A DNA stretch of 53,373 bases, taken from Rikenellaceae bacterium. Its GTDB lineage: Bacteria; Bacteroidota; Bacteroidia; Bacteroidales; Rikenellaceae. The notes beneath the pieces were generated by a model. That model made no database searches. It saw only the letters and a list, made by a program, of their open reading frames with translations, and was not told the origin of the DNA. The position numbers and the translations under genes are program-made. This document shows, one piece after another, positions 17,600-27,173 of the stretch (position 1 is the first letter of the stretch; each line of letters begins with the position of its first letter). Location: positions 1 through 53,373 of the forward strand of contig JAJBVT010000073.1 of the NCBI GenBank assembly GCA_020859685.1. The letters are read 5' to 3'.

Positions 17600-17917
17600 A
17601 ATATTCTATAAATGTTTACTGTATGCTATGAAAAAGCAAACATCCTGCCGTCCGGTGCATACCCCGGGAATAAATTTAGACCTTCCGGAGTTAATCGTAT
17701 ATTGAACGGATTGAACCGGGTGAATGGAAAATGACACACGGGTGGTGGCCCCGCGGTACATAGATTTTTTACTATGCAGGAACAAGATTTAACTACCCAC
17801 ATCGGCGGGCTACCATGCGAGACGCTAATGGCGTGAATAAGGACAGACCATCGAAGTGAGGGTAGGACCGGTGGTCGGGGAAAATTTCCATACCCGGAGA
17901 TAGATGGACCAGACATT
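17600..17917. other. Gene-free stretch with possible structured RNA
   Basis: No credible coding sequence. It contains nested complementary segments: CCCCG 17749-17753 with CGGGG 17876-17880; CTACCC 17793-17798 with GGGTAG 17860-17865 enclosing an ACGC/GCGT hairpin (17822-17834); and a CATAG/CTATG hairpin (17759-17776). The nested order would suit a folded noncoding RNA or a long leader of the DUF3575 gene. I could not match it to RNase P, tmRNA, SRP RNA or a known riboswitch. Confidence 0.3.
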
Positions 17918-17955
17918 AAAAAAATACGACCGTACCGCAAACGGTATGTCGTATT
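17918..17955 (-). terminator. Terminator of the metH-metF-M20 gene group
   Basis: Read on the minus strand, a stem of about 13 bp with one bulge around a TTTG loop is followed by seven T residues, about 30 nt past the stop of the M20 amidohydrolase gene. Confidence 0.75.
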
Positions 17956-17986
17956 ACAAGTAATATGGTTCCCTCTTTTGACGGGA

Positions 17987-19162
17987 TTATAAAAAGAGCG
18001 CCAGAACGGCAAGCCCGGCCACGGCGTATTTAAGGGAATCCTCGTCGGGGTTGAACATTGCGTTATGGAGTTTGCCGGCCGAGCCGTCGCACGCCGTACC
18101 TCCTACTCCGGCACGGTAAAACACCGATGGGTAGAGGGTCGTATAATAGCCGAAATCCTCTGCGGTTGTCCGCACATCGAGCATCCGGATATGCTCCTGC
18201 CCGAAAGTACGGCCTATTATGTCGACCGAACGGGCGGTAATATCCTCGTCATTGTAAACACACGGGTAGCCGTCGCTGATTTTCGTAGCGGCAGTAACGC
18301 CGTAGGCGGTTGCCGTGGACTCCACGATAGCGCGTAGCCGCTGTTTAGCTTCTGCCCGCCATGACTCGTCGAAGGTGCGGAAGGTTCCTTCCATTGTCAC
18401 CGTATCGGGAATGACGTTTGTCGCGCCGTCGGCCGTAACCCGTCCGATAGAAAGGACGGTGGGCACTGCCGGATTGGCGTTCCGCGAGACTAACTGCTGA
18501 AGAGCCATAATAATGGCGGCGGAAGCAACGACAGGGTCTTTCAGCCGGTAAGGCATTGCGGCATGTCCGCCTTCGCCGGTAACGGTGATATGCAGTTCGT
18601 CGGTGGAGGCCATATATTTACCGGAGCGGAAACCGAATGTTCCGGTGGGAAGCTCCGGGTCGACATGCTCACCTACGAACGCACGTATGTTATACCCGTC
18701 GAAGGGGTTCTCTTTCAGCACAAGAGTGGCCCCGCCGGGCCACACCTCTTCACCGGGCTGGAACAGGCCAAATACGGTCCCGTTTATCCGGTCCCTTTCC
18801 GAGTTTAGTAAAAGTAATGCTCCTATCAGAGCGGCGGTGTGCATATCGTGCCCGCATGCATGCATTACGCCGTCGTTACCGGACGAGAACGGCAGCCCGG
18901 TAGCCTCCCTGACCGGAAGGGCGTCCATGTCCGCCCGGAGTACAATTGCATTTTTCAGGTCTCCCCGTCCCTCTATTATAGCCAGCACCCCTGTCCCGGC
19001 AATTTTTCGGTAGGATATTCCCTCCCGGTCCAGCTCGCTGCAAATCAATTGTTGTGTATAATGCTCGGCAAAAGAGAGTTCCGGAGTTGCATGGATTGCA
19101 CGCCGCAACGACCGCACCCGGTCGTATAATTCCCCGACTTTATTAATAATGTGTTTTTCCAT
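17987..19162 (-). CDS. M20-family amidohydrolase (hippurate/acyl-amino-acid hydrolase type)
   Basis: 391-residue metallohydrolase of the M20D family (IAA-amino acid hydrolase, hippurate hydrolase, N-acetyl-diaminopimelate deacetylase). Seen: RADMDALP at 76-83, metal-binding MHACGHD at 100-106, the Glu-Glu pair in FQPGEEV at 138-139, and the dimerisation-domain start EGGHAAMPYRLKDP. It removes acyl groups from amino acids or peptides; the substrate cannot be told from sequence. It begins 5 nt after metF, so it is probably co-transcribed with metH-PHP-metF. Confidence 0.9.
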   Translation of the reverse strand: MEKHIINKVGELYDRVRSLRRAIHATPELSFAEHYTQQLICSELDREGISYRKIAGTGVLAIIEGRGDLKNAIVLRADMDALPVREATGLPFSSGNDGVMHACGHDMHTAALIGALLLLNSERDRINGTVFGLFQPGEEVWPGGATLVLKENPFDGYNIRAFVGEHVDPELPTGTFGFRSGKYMASTDELHITVTGEGGHAAMPYRLKDPVVASAAIIMALQQLVSRNANPAVPTVLSIGRVTADGATNVIPDTVTMEGTFRTFDESWRAEAKQRLRAIVESTATAYGVTAATKISDGYPCVYNDEDITARSVDIIGRTFGQEHIRMLDVRTTAEDFGYYTTLYPSVFYRAGVGGTACDGSAGKLHNAMFNPDEDSLKYAVAGLAVLALFL

Positions 19163-19167
19163 AGTGG

Positions 19168-20139
19168 CTATTTTTTTCCGAACAACTGCCGGGCTATCTC
19201 GTACATATTGTCTGTCTTACTCATCGGATAAAAATGAAGCAGGGGGATACCTGCATCTATAAGTTCCTGACCCTGACGTACAGCCCAGTCTATACCTACC
19301 TTTCGCACCTCGGAGTTGTCGGTGCATTTTTCCACCCGGTCCACCAGCTCTTGCGGAAGGTCCACATGGAATACCTGCGGGAGCACGGTAAGCTGCGACT
19401 TGGTTGCAAACGGTTTTAGACCCGGAATTATCGGCACATTGATTCCGGCCGCTCGGCACCGTTCGATAAAATCGAGTATCCTGCCGTTGTCGAAACTCAT
19501 TTGTGTAACGATATAATCGGCTCCGGCATCGACCTTCTCCTTAAGATAGCGAATATCGTGGTCGAGGTTGGGAGCCTCTGCATGCTTCTCCGGGTAACCA
19601 GCCACACCTACGCAGAATGCCGAATTTCGGCAGTGAGCCACCTCACAGTCTATAAAAGAGCCGGTATTCATAGAGGCAATCTGCCGCACGAGGTCCACGG
19701 CATTGGCATGCCCTTCGGGGTGGGAACGGAAAACCTTCTCCCCTTTGAGACAGTCTCCGCGCAGTGCAAGGACATTATTTATACCCAGAAAGTCGAGGTC
19801 AATCAGTGCATCCTCTATATCGTACCTCGAAAGACCCCCGCAAATTATATGCGGCACCACCTCCACGCCGTATCGACGCATCAATGCGGCAGAGATACCC
19901 ACCGTACCGGGACGGCGTCGGACAACCCTTTTTTCCAGAAGTCCGTCCTCCCTTTCCACATATTTAACGTCTTCACGGTGACACGTAACGTTTATATAAG
20001 CCGGTTCGAACTCCATCAGCGGATCGATTGCGTCGAAAATAGACTGCACCCCGTCTCCCTTCAGCGGCGGCAGCATCTCTATGGCGAACCTCGGCCGCCC
20101 GTCGCGCTCCGCCTTTCTTACTATATCGGTAGTCTTCAT
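19168..20139 (-). CDS. metF: 5,10-methylenetetrahydrofolate reductase (MetF)
   Basis: FAD-dependent reductase producing 5-methyl-THF, the methyl donor for MetH encoded two genes upstream. It shows the N-terminal FAIEMLPPLKGDG with the conserved active-site Glu, NVTCHREDVKYVE, ALRGDCLKG, the ADYIVTQMSFDNG segment and PGLKPFATKSQL. The length of 323 residues is normal for bacterial MetF. Grouping with metH makes one methyl-transfer module. Confidence 0.95.
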   Translation of the reverse strand: MKTTDIVRKAERDGRPRFAIEMLPPLKGDGVQSIFDAIDPLMEFEPAYINVTCHREDVKYVEREDGLLEKRVVRRRPGTVGISAALMRRYGVEVVPHIICGGLSRYDIEDALIDLDFLGINNVLALRGDCLKGEKVFRSHPEGHANAVDLVRQIASMNTGSFIDCEVAHCRNSAFCVGVAGYPEKHAEAPNLDHDIRYLKEKVDAGADYIVTQMSFDNGRILDFIERCRAAGINVPIIPGLKPFATKSQLTVLPQVFHVDLPQELVDRVEKCTDNSEVRKVGIDWAVRQGQELIDAGIPLLHFYPMSKTDNMYEIARQLFGKK

Positions 20140-20181
20140 CTTCCTGTGTTCGAACCGTAAAATTAGCCAATTTTCCGTGGA

Positions 20182-21174
20182 TTATATAATAACGGAGCTT
20201 AGTGCGGCCGTAAGCCTGCGTACCGACCGGTCGAGATAATCGGCGTACGACCCCGGCGCCCCGTATTCACCCAAGCCGATGAGGGGTTTGACCTTGCCGT
20301 GGAAATCGCTCCCGCAGGTCATAAGCGCACCGTTGCGAACCACAATGTCCGCGAAGAATGCGGCCCGGTCGTCCGTATGATAATTATTGAAACACTCCAG
20401 CCCCGCGGCACCCTCATTGAGTAATTTTTCCACCATCCTTTCCCGGCCCCTGAAATTCTGGCCCGGGTGCGCCACGATGGGTACCCCGCCGTTGTCGCAT
20501 ATCAGCGCGACGGCATCACGGAACTGCATATACTCACAATGAACGTATGCCGGACACCCTTGGGCAAACCAGTCAAAATAGAAATTGAAGTGGGGCATTC
20601 CGGACCTCGCACCGCCGGGGAAATACGGTTCCAGCAGGGGACAGCCACGGTTGTCCTCCTTCAGCATGGTATCGATAATCAGTTCGGGCGTGGGTTCCCT
20701 GTCCCCGGCGGCCCGGAGGACCTCCTGCCTGTCGACCGGGAATCCGAGCCCGACGAGGTTATCAATCATAGCCCCGGACGCCTCACACGATATTCTGTTC
20801 ACCTCCCGCTCCATTGTATAGAAATCCCGGGCGGAAGTGTCGATTCCGAATCCCAGCAGGTGCAGATGAACATCGCCGTACATACAGTCCAGTTCAACAC
20901 CCGGGATAAAACATCGGCGGTATCCTGCCATACCTAACCTCGGGAGGGCATCTGTGTCCACCGTGTCCCTACCCTTTCGGTCCCCACCGGCCAGTATTGC
21001 GGCAACCTCGCGGGCTCCCGACACGGTATTATGGTCGGTAACGGTGAACACCCGTATATCCTTTGCAATACACCGATCCACAACCCAACCCGGCGACACC
21101 TCGCCGTCCAGACTGTATGCAGTATGTATATGCAGGTCTGCCGACATCCCATCCGGCATATTATTCCAATACAT
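20182..21174 (-). CDS. PHP-domain phosphoesterase (TrpH/YciV-like)
   Basis: 330-residue PHP protein. Metal-binding [13 protein letters not shown] is near the N-terminus, followed by [42 protein letters not shown] and a C-terminal TCGSDFHGK, the ordered ligands of a trinuclear PHP site. Relatives act as 5'-3' exoribonuclease/3',5'-bisphosphate nucleotidase (TrpH/RNase AM) or histidinol phosphatase; the exact substrate is unknown. The ATG at 21174 overlaps the metH end by 14 nt; ATG 21159, just after the metH stop, is equally likely. Confidence 0.82.
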   Translation of the reverse strand: MYWNNMPDGMSADLHIHTAYSLDGEVSPGWVVDRCIAKDIRVFTVTDHNTVSGAREVAAILAGGDRKGRDTVDTDALPRLGMAGYRRCFIPGVELDCMYGDVHLHLLGFGIDTSARDFYTMEREVNRISCEASGAMIDNLVGLGFPVDRQEVLRAAGDREPTPELIIDTMLKEDNRGCPLLEPYFPGGARSGMPHFNFYFDWFAQGCPAYVHCEYMQFRDAVALICDNGGVPIVAHPGQNFRGRERMVEKLLNEGAAGLECFNNYHTDDRAAFFADIVVRNGALMTCGSDFHGKVKPLIGLGEYGAPGSYADYLDRSVRRLTAALSSVII

Positions 21175-24100
21175 GCTGCTGCATAAGGCGTGTTATTTCC
21201 GTGGGGTCCATTCCGCGGCGACGGGCGTAATCCTCCAACTGGTCGGGCCCGATACGACCAACGCTGAAATGGCCGAAGTCCCTGCGGGCGAATATCAGGC
21301 CGCAGACCGATTCTCCCGGGTCGAGCATGTAATTCTCCGTAAGGGTTAAGGGAAGGTCGCCGCCGAGCAGGTCGAGAACCTCACTCTTTAACGAATGGTC
21401 GGGTACCGAAGGATAACCGAGTGCCACCCGCAGGCCCTCGTACCTATTGGCAAGTACCTCCTCCACCGGTTGCGGATTTCCGGTCTCGTAGGCCCACATA
21501 TCTTTGCGCACATCCGTATGGACCGCCTCGGCAAAAGCTTCGGCCAGACGGTCGGCCAATAGCTTGGCCATTATGGCCGAATACTCGTCCCGCTGCAGCC
21601 GGTACCGGCCCGCCAGTTTATCCAGCCCTATACCCGAGGTAAGTGCGAACGCACCGATATATCCCCCGCCCTCTTCCTTACCCGGGAGCAGGTCTGCCAG
21701 CGAAAGGTTCAGGCCGCCGGGAGCTTTCACGGTACCGTTACAGCATGGGCATCCGGGCTTATGCGCAGGCACCTGTTGCGAAACTCCCTTGGTCTCCTGA
21801 TTCCTTAACTGCGGAAGGACCGCAAGGCTGCCGTCCGGCTTTTCCACCACAATATTGTCTCCGTCGCGGTAAGCGGGGAATATGCCCACCGCTCCCTGCA
21901 AACGGAGCAGACCCTGACGGTCTATCCGGTCGAGCATTTCCCGTGCGTCTTTGAGGAGCTTGCGGGCTTCTTCGCCCTTCTCCGCATCGTCCAGTATGGC
22001 AGGGTATTTTCCTTTCAGGCCCCATGCCGGGAAAAAATAGTTCCAGTCGATATACCGGGCAGCCTTGGCCACAGGGTAAGCGTCGAACCGCCTTATACCT
22101 GTAAAACGCGGAACCGGTATACCGTATTCCTTAGGGCGGTAGCCGTTCGCCCGGGCCTTGTCCAACGATAGCTGTCCGCTCTCTTTACGACCACCCCCGT
22201 ATGACTCCCGCAAAGCCGCCTGCCGTTCTTTAACGGCCCGTTTATATTCTTCACCTCCGTCGCCGATAAGGCGCGAGAGGATGGTTATATTTTCCGAAGC
22301 GTCGCGGCTGTGTATCACCACCCCGCCATATTCCGGAGCTATTTTAACTGCCGTATGGAGTTCCGAAGTGGTCGCCCCGCCGATAACCACCGGTACATCC
22401 AGACCGGCATCACGCAACTCTTTAACCACCCTTATCATTTCCCCGAGCGACGGCGATATCAGACCGCTAAGCCCGACCACATCGGCGCCCCACGAGCGGG
22501 CCTGTTCCACTATAACGTGGCTCTCAACCATCACACCCAGGTCCTTAACCTCATAACCGTTACAGGACATAACCACCGAGACGATATTCTTGCCTATATC
22601 GTGCACATCACCCTTCACCGTAGCTATCAGCACCTTTCCCGCATTTGACCGTTGCGCTCCTCCACCTTCTATATAAGGGGTAAGGACATCCACTGACCTC
22701 TTCATCACCCGGGCGCTTTTCACCACCTGCGGCAGGAACATCTTACCTTCGCCGAACAACACCCCTATCTCGTCCATTACCGGCATCAGGTAACCGTCTA
22801 TAACCCCGAGAGCCGAACCGGCGGCGGCGTATGCATCCAAAATATCCTGCTCTGTGAAGTCGGTAATTCCTTTTTTCATGGCCCACGCTATACGCGAATG
22901 CAGGTCGCCTTCGCGCCATTGTTGGCCCTGTGCGGTAATCTGCACAGCGGCCGGGTCTCCTTTAATCTTCTCGGCATTTTCTGCAAGCCGTTCGGTTGCG
23001 TCCGGACGGCGGTTCAGCACCACATCCTCGGTGAGTTCCAACAACTCCGGTTCGATTTCGGAATATACCTGCAACATGGCGGGATTGACTATACCCATAT
23101 CCAGCCCCGCCCGGATTGCATGGTAAAGGAACACCGAATGCATCGCCTCACGGACCTTGTTGTTTCCGCGGAATGAAAAAGACAGATTGCTAACTCCTCC
23201 GCTCGTTTTGGCATATGGGAGATTTTGTTTTATCCAGCGAACGGCTTCGATAAAATCGACCCCGTAACCGTTATGCTCCTCGATACCCGTTGCGACAGAG
23301 AGCACGTTCGGGTCGAAAACGATATCCTCGGGCGGGAACCCGTCCCCGGTTAGTATGTTGTATGCACGCCCGGCAACTTCTATCTTCCGGGCAAAGGTAT
23401 CGGCCTGACCCGTTTCGTCGAAGAGCATAACTACGGCCGCCGCACCGTAATCCCGGATTGCACGGGCTTTGCGCAGGAATTCCGTCTCGCCTTCCTTCAG
23501 CGATATGGAGTTCACAAGGCTTTTACCCTGAACACATTTCAATCCGGCCTCGAGTGTTTCCCACGACGAGGAATCAATCATAAACGGTACGCGGGCAATC
23601 TCCGGTTCGGACATGGCAAGGTTCAGGAAAGACGTCATGGCCTGAGGCCCGTCGATTAGCCCGTCGTCCATACAGACATCCACAACCTGCGCCCCAGCCT
23701 CAACCTGCTGGCGGGCTATACCCACCGCCTCTTCGAAGTTACCTTCACGGATAAGCCGCGCGAATTTGGCCGAACCGGCGACGTTGGTCCGCTCACCTAC
23801 GTTAACAAAGTTGGTCTCCTTGGTAATGCGCAACGGTTCCAACCCGCTCAGAACGGTTTCATGACGCTGCCGCGGTATCGTGCGGGGCTTATGCATGCGT
23901 GCCTTTTCCGCGAGGAGCCTTATATGGTCCGGGGTTGTTCCGCAGCAACCCCCGATAATATTTACCAGACCCCGGAGCATGTACTGTTCCACATCCGCGG
24001 CCATCATTTCCGGTGTCTCGTCATATCCGCCCATCACGTTGGGCAGGCCTGCGTTCGGGTGGGCCGACACCGGAAATTCGGATACGGCACTCAGCCTTTC

Positions 24101-24868
24101 GAGGTAGGGCATTAATTGTTTAGCCCCGTAGGCGCAATTGAATCCGACACTTATTGGGTGGGCATGGGCCACCGAGGTATAGAACGCTTCCACCGTCTGG
24201 CCCGAGAGGGTGCGTCCGCTGGCATCGGCAAGAGTGCCGGAGAGCATCACCGGGATATCCCGACCGGACTCACGGCAAACCGTTCTATGGGCGAATATTG
24301 CCGCCTTGGCGTTAAGTGTATCGAAAATCGTCTCGATAAGAATTACGTCGCACCCGCCGTCCACCAGACCACGCATTTGCACGGTGTAAGCTTCCGCAAG
24401 TTCGTCGAATGTAACGTCACGCGAAGCCGGGTCAGTGACTTCGGCCGACATGGAGGCCGTCTTGCTGGTGGGCCCTACCGACCCAGCCACAAAGCGGGGA
24501 CGTCCCGGTTCCGCGGCTTCGAAGCGGTCCGCAACCTTCCGGGCGATTTCCGCTCCGGCCCGGTTAAACCTGTACGAGAACTCCTGCAAACCGTAATCGG
24601 CCAACGATACGGCCGACGCGTTGAACGTATCCGTCGAGACTATATCGGCTCCGGCGGCGAAATAGGCTTCATGTATGGAGGCTATTACATCCGGACGAGT
24701 CAGGGTAAGTATATCGAAACACCCGGTAAGGGGTATGCGCCAGTCGGCAAATTCACCGCCCCGGAAATCCGGCTCGGTGAGGTTATAGGTTTGCACCAGC
24801 GAACCGAAACCTCCGTCCAGCACCAAAATCCTCTCTCGCAGAAGTTCCCTTATCTCTCTATTATTCAT
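21161..24868 (-). CDS. metH: Cobalamin-dependent methionine synthase (MetH)
   Basis: Full-length four-module enzyme (1235 residues) that moves the methyl group of 5-methyl-THF to homocysteine through B12. The homocysteine domain has zinc ligands Cys245 (GFNCAYG) and Cys308-Cys309 (IGGCCGTTP). The pterin domain starts near 350 ([15 protein letters not shown]). The cobalamin domain has DVHDIG with the axial His756 and the [10 protein letters not shown] segment. The C-terminal AdoMet activation domain includes the [22 protein letters not shown] stretch. The frame opens with GTG at 24874; ATG 24868 is preferred. No B12 riboswitch is seen in the 74 nt upstream. Confidence 0.97.
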   Translation of the reverse strand: MNNREIRELLRERILVLDGGFGSLVQTYNLTEPDFRGGEFADWRIPLTGCFDILTLTRPDVIASIHEAYFAAGADIVSTDTFNASAVSLADYGLQEFSYRFNRAGAEIARKVADRFEAAEPGRPRFVAGSVGPTSKTASMSAEVTDPASRDVTFDELAEAYTVQMRGLVDGGCDVILIETIFDTLNAKAAIFAHRTVCRESGRDIPVMLSGTLADASGRTLSGQTVEAFYTSVAHAHPISVGFNCAYGAKQLMPYLERLSAVSEFPVSAHPNAGLPNVMGGYDETPEMMAADVEQYMLRGLVNIIGGCCGTTPDHIRLLAEKARMHKPRTIPRQRHETVLSGLEPLRITKETNFVNVGERTNVAGSAKFARLIREGNFEEAVGIARQQVEAGAQVVDVCMDDGLIDGPQAMTSFLNLAMSEPEIARVPFMIDSSSWETLEAGLKCVQGKSLVNSISLKEGETEFLRKARAIRDYGAAAVVMLFDETGQADTFARKIEVAGRAYNILTGDGFPPEDIVFDPNVLSVATGIEEHNGYGVDFIEAVRWIKQNLPYAKTSGGVSNLSFSFRGNNKVREAMHSVFLYHAIRAGLDMGIVNPAMLQVYSEIEPELLELTEDVVLNRRPDATERLAENAEKIKGDPAAVQITAQGQQWREGDLHSRIAWAMKKGITDFTEQDILDAYAAAGSALGVIDGYLMPVMDEIGVLFGEGKMFLPQVVKSARVMKRSVDVLTPYIEGGGAQRSNAGKVLIATVKGDVHDIGKNIVSVVMSCNGYEVKDLGVMVESHVIVEQARSWGADVVGLSGLISPSLGEMIRVVKELRDAGLDVPVVIGGATTSELHTAVKIAPEYGGVVIHSRDASENITILSRLIGDGGEEYKRAVKERQAALRESYGGGRKESGQLSLDKARANGYRPKEYGIPVPRFTGIRRFDAYPVAKAARYIDWNYFFPAWGLKGKYPAILDDAEKGEEARKLLKDAREMLDRIDRQGLLRLQGAVGIFPAYRDGDNIVVEKPDGSLAVLPQLRNQETKGVSQQVPAHKPGCPCCNGTVKAPGGLNLSLADLLPGKEEGGGYIGAFALTSGIGLDKLAGRYRLQRDEYSAIMAKLLADRLAEAFAEAVHTDVRKDMWAYETGNPQPVEEVLANRYEGLRVALGYPSVPDHSLKSEVLDLLGGDLPLTLTENYMLDPGESVCGLIFARRDFGHFSVGRIGPDQLEDYARRRGMDPTEITRLMQQHVLE

Positions 24869-24942
24869 TATCACAAAATATCGGCTTCCGTCTCCGGCGA
24901 CTATATAGCGGCTGTCCGAAACGGAAGGCCACTACCGGTTGA

Positions 24943-25779
24943 CTACACCTCGATTATCTCTATCTCGAACAACCGGCTCCAGTTTTTTCCCGTAACGAAT
25001 ATCCGGCCGGTGGTTTCGTCGTAAGCTATCCCGTTCAGTACATCCGTCCGCGGGGTACGCTCCGAGTCTGGCAGCAGGCCCTCGAGGTTAACGAGACCTT
25101 CGACCACTCCGTCCTCCGGATTGATGATGGCTATCTGATCCAGCCCGTAAATATTGGCCCATATACGGCCGTTTATCCACTCCAATTCATTCAGTTGGTT
25201 CAGCCTCCGCCTACCTACCGATACCCTAATCGTGTTTCGGCGTCTGAAATCGGCCGGGTCGACGACAAATATCTCGTGGGAACCGTTACTCATATAGAGG
25301 TATGTACCGTCAGTAGTAAGCCCCCAGCCCTGCCCGGCATATTCGAAGGAACCGACCATCCCCAGCGTCTCCGCATCATAGACGAGACATTCACCCTCCA
25401 GCCATGTCAGCTGGTAAATACGGTTGTTCAACAATGCTATCCCCTCGCCAAAATACCCGGCATCCAGCTCCACCGTGCGCAGGGCCTCACCGGTCCTGAG
25501 GTCCACCTGCATAAGGGCGGACTGGCCGTATTGCCCTGTGCCTTCCCAAAGATATCCGTCGTGCCAGTAGAGACCCTGTGTATAGGAACCTTCGCTGTGG
25601 GGATAGACGTTCTTTACCGTATAAGTATAGTGTACCGGAAAACCGTTCGCCTTACCGGCAGACTCCGCCTGACCGGCCAAAGGCGCCGAAGCGGAATCTC
25701 CGGCGGCGCGGTTACCTCCGGACGTTCCGAAACAAGATATCGAAATAACGGCCGCAAGAACCGCTGCATGAACTTTCAT
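24943..25779 (-). CDS. Glutaminyl-peptide cyclotransferase (plant/bacterial type), exported
   Basis: Beta-propeller enzyme that converts N-terminal Gln of peptides to pyroglutamate. Hallmarks include HSEGSYTQGLYWHDGYLWEG, GQYGQSALMQVDLRTG, YFGEGIALLNNRIYQLTW, YLYMSNGSHEIFVVDP and NELEWINGRIWANIY. ATG 25779 gives a good signal sequence (MKVHAAVLAAVISISC) and a possible lipid-modified Cys, although the lipobox is imperfect; the longer frame to 25800 adds MSGIRVI. Outer-membrane or periplasmic location is likely. In Bacteroidota, QC processing affects exported proteins whose mature N-terminus is Gln; several signal peptides here end just before Q. Confidence 0.9.
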   Translation of the reverse strand: MKVHAAVLAAVISISCFGTSGGNRAAGDSASAPLAGQAESAGKANGFPVHYTYTVKNVYPHSEGSYTQGLYWHDGYLWEGTGQYGQSALMQVDLRTGEALRTVELDAGYFGEGIALLNNRIYQLTWLEGECLVYDAETLGMVGSFEYAGQGWGLTTDGTYLYMSNGSHEIFVVDPADFRRRNTIRVSVGRRRLNQLNELEWINGRIWANIYGLDQIAIINPEDGVVEGLVNLEGLLPDSERTPRTDVLNGIAYDETTGRIFVTGKNWSRLFEIEIIEV

Positions 25780-25823
25780 TATTACTCTGATGCCTGACAT
25801 TTCAACCCATCGGTTAATTCCCG

Positions 25824-25831
25824 CAAATATA
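25824..25831 (-). promoter_or_regulatory. Candidate -7 promoter box for the glutaminyl cyclotransferase gene
   Basis: Minus strand TATATTTG matches TAnnTTTG exactly, about 45 nt before the chosen ATG 25779 and directly after a terminator-like hairpin. A convincing -33 box is not seen. Confidence 0.5.
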
Positions 25832-25832
25832 C

Positions 25833-25866
25833 AAAAAAGAGCCGCACGGCCCTATTTACCGCACGG
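25833..25866 (-). terminator. Candidate terminator downstream of the alpha/beta hydrolase gene
   Basis: On the minus strand two identical CCGTGCGG copies (25859-25866 and 25842-25849) can pair with each other through two G-U wobbles, and the second is followed by CTC then six T. It lies about 125 nt past the hydrolase stop. Confidence 0.55.
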
Positions 25867-25990
25867 CAATGTTGATTTCACTGCGCGGTGAACGGACCTG
25901 CAAAATCTTAATTACCGACAAAATTGTAGCCGGTAAATTAAATAATATAGCCGTCAGAAGTGTGGTACCTTCCGCAAACACGGTTTAACA

Positions 25991-26944
25991 TTAAAGCCCG
26001 TAATTCCCGTTCAAAAAATCCGAAATAGTGAATTCTTTGTTCTCCACTTCGGGGATTTCATTATGTTTAAGGGTTTGGAAAAGTGTTACAGGCTCCTTCC
26101 TTTGGATGAAATGGAGAAGGAAAGAATCTATCTCCTCCCAATATTCACGGATAGGCACGCTCGCAATCTCGTGACCGTAATTCTCGAACGAATAAAACGC
26201 ATGACTGACTCCGTCCGCAGCAAGCGCCTCCGATATCCACTTTGAACCGTAAAAGCCTATATCACCGAGCCGGAGTACACTGTACGGCACCTGCCTGTCG
26301 GCGTCGCCCTGCATCAGAAGGGTAGGTGCTGGTGGCCGGGCGTACCCGAAACTGTTGTCGAGGGTGAGAACCGCACCTGCGAAGGCCATAACCCCGGCAT
26401 AGGAAAAGCCCTCGGGAAGTCGGTCGGCAAGCATACCGTTGCAAAGCTCGTATTCTGTTTGCAGCACGGTTACCGCACCGGCACTGGAACCGTTAAGTAC
26501 GATTGCAGATTTATCTATTTTCCAATCCCACACTCGGTCGAGCACGAACGCCGTTGCATCCAGCAAGTCGTCCACGGCCATTCGTATGGAGCTGAGAAGC
26601 ATCCCGGCAGCTATTTCGTCGGAGAGTTCTCCCACTTCGGCAATGCCTTTCAAGCCCAGCCGGTAATCGATAGACACCACCGTATATCCTTTGCCGGCAA
26701 GATGATGGAAGTAGGGTATATAATCTTCCCGGTCACGGGTACCCCGGGCAAACGCGCCTCCGAACATAAAGATTATGCAGGGCTGTTCTTCGGCTGAACT
26801 TATGAAATAGCGGTCCAAAAAGAGAACTTCCCCGTCCTTTTCGGCGTAGCTGAACGTTTCTTTAACGACTTCCGGCCTTGTTTGAGCGCAAAGCACCGCA
26901 AGGCTACCAAGAAACAATATAAGAGACAATAGAAGTTTTTTCAT
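25991..26944 (-). CDS. Exported alpha/beta hydrolase (esterase/lipase-like)
   Basis: 317 residues with a signal peptide ending at AQ (MKKLLLSLILFLGSLAVLCAQ). The alpha/beta hydrolase core has the oxyanion loop FMFGGAFARG (59-68), nucleophile motif GSSAG with Ser154, acid region QGDADRQVP (Asp214 or Asp216) and His258 in NYGHEIAS. It belongs to the BD-FAE/carboxylesterase-like group; a carbohydrate or lipid ester could be the substrate (unknown). It stands alone between two intergenic spacers. Confidence 0.83.
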   Translation of the reverse strand: MKKLLLSLILFLGSLAVLCAQTRPEVVKETFSYAEKDGEVLFLDRYFISSAEEQPCIIFMFGGAFARGTRDREDYIPYFHHLAGKGYTVVSIDYRLGLKGIAEVGELSDEIAAGMLLSSIRMAVDDLLDATAFVLDRVWDWKIDKSAIVLNGSSAGAVTVLQTEYELCNGMLADRLPEGFSYAGVMAFAGAVLTLDNSFGYARPPAPTLLMQGDADRQVPYSVLRLGDIGFYGSKWISEALAADGVSHAFYSFENYGHEIASVPIREYWEEIDSFLLHFIQRKEPVTLFQTLKHNEIPEVENKEFTISDFLNGNYGL

Positions 26945-27069
26945 AATCAGCGATTTTTATAAATGTAAAGCAAAAATCCCGCCCGGTAGAGCGCGCCCTG
27001 ACTGAGATTTGGAATGAGGCGGCCCGGTTGGAAATTCGCCCCAAATTAACTTAATGGAAATTTCGACAT

Positions 27070-27105
27070 AAAACCGGTGCAACCTATAAGGCCGCAAGGC
27101 CGGTT
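27070..27105 (-). terminator. Candidate terminator downstream of waaA
   Basis: GGCC(GCAA)GGCC hairpin at 27090-27101 flanked by AACC/GGTT arms with a 5-nt bulge, then GCACCGG and TTTT on the minus strand. The 227-nt spacer (26945-27171) also holds a near-perfect 16-nt palindrome at 27128-27143 but no gene. Confidence 0.35.
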
Positions 27106-27173
27106 GATAAATTTTTATCCTGTCGATGCAGTCATCTGACTGCTTACCCGAACCGTAGCGCCTGCTTTACCTC

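Noticed and set aside
17600-17917. RNase P RNA, tmRNA or SRP RNA
   Set aside because: Looked for the conserved core strings of each in both orientations and did not find them; kept only as an unclassified structured stretch.
17626-18012. 128-codon minus-strand frame in the spacer next to the M20 gene
   Set aside because: Overlaps the M20 gene end and its terminator; Pro/Cys/His-rich composition unlike a protein here. The spacer looks more like noncoding sequence.
24869-24942. Possible cobalamin riboswitch before metH
   Set aside because: Only 74 nt is available and the conserved B12-box segments are absent.
24116-25024. 302-codon plus-strand open frame
   Set aside because: Antisense to metH and the glutaminyl cyclotransferase; no recognisable features.
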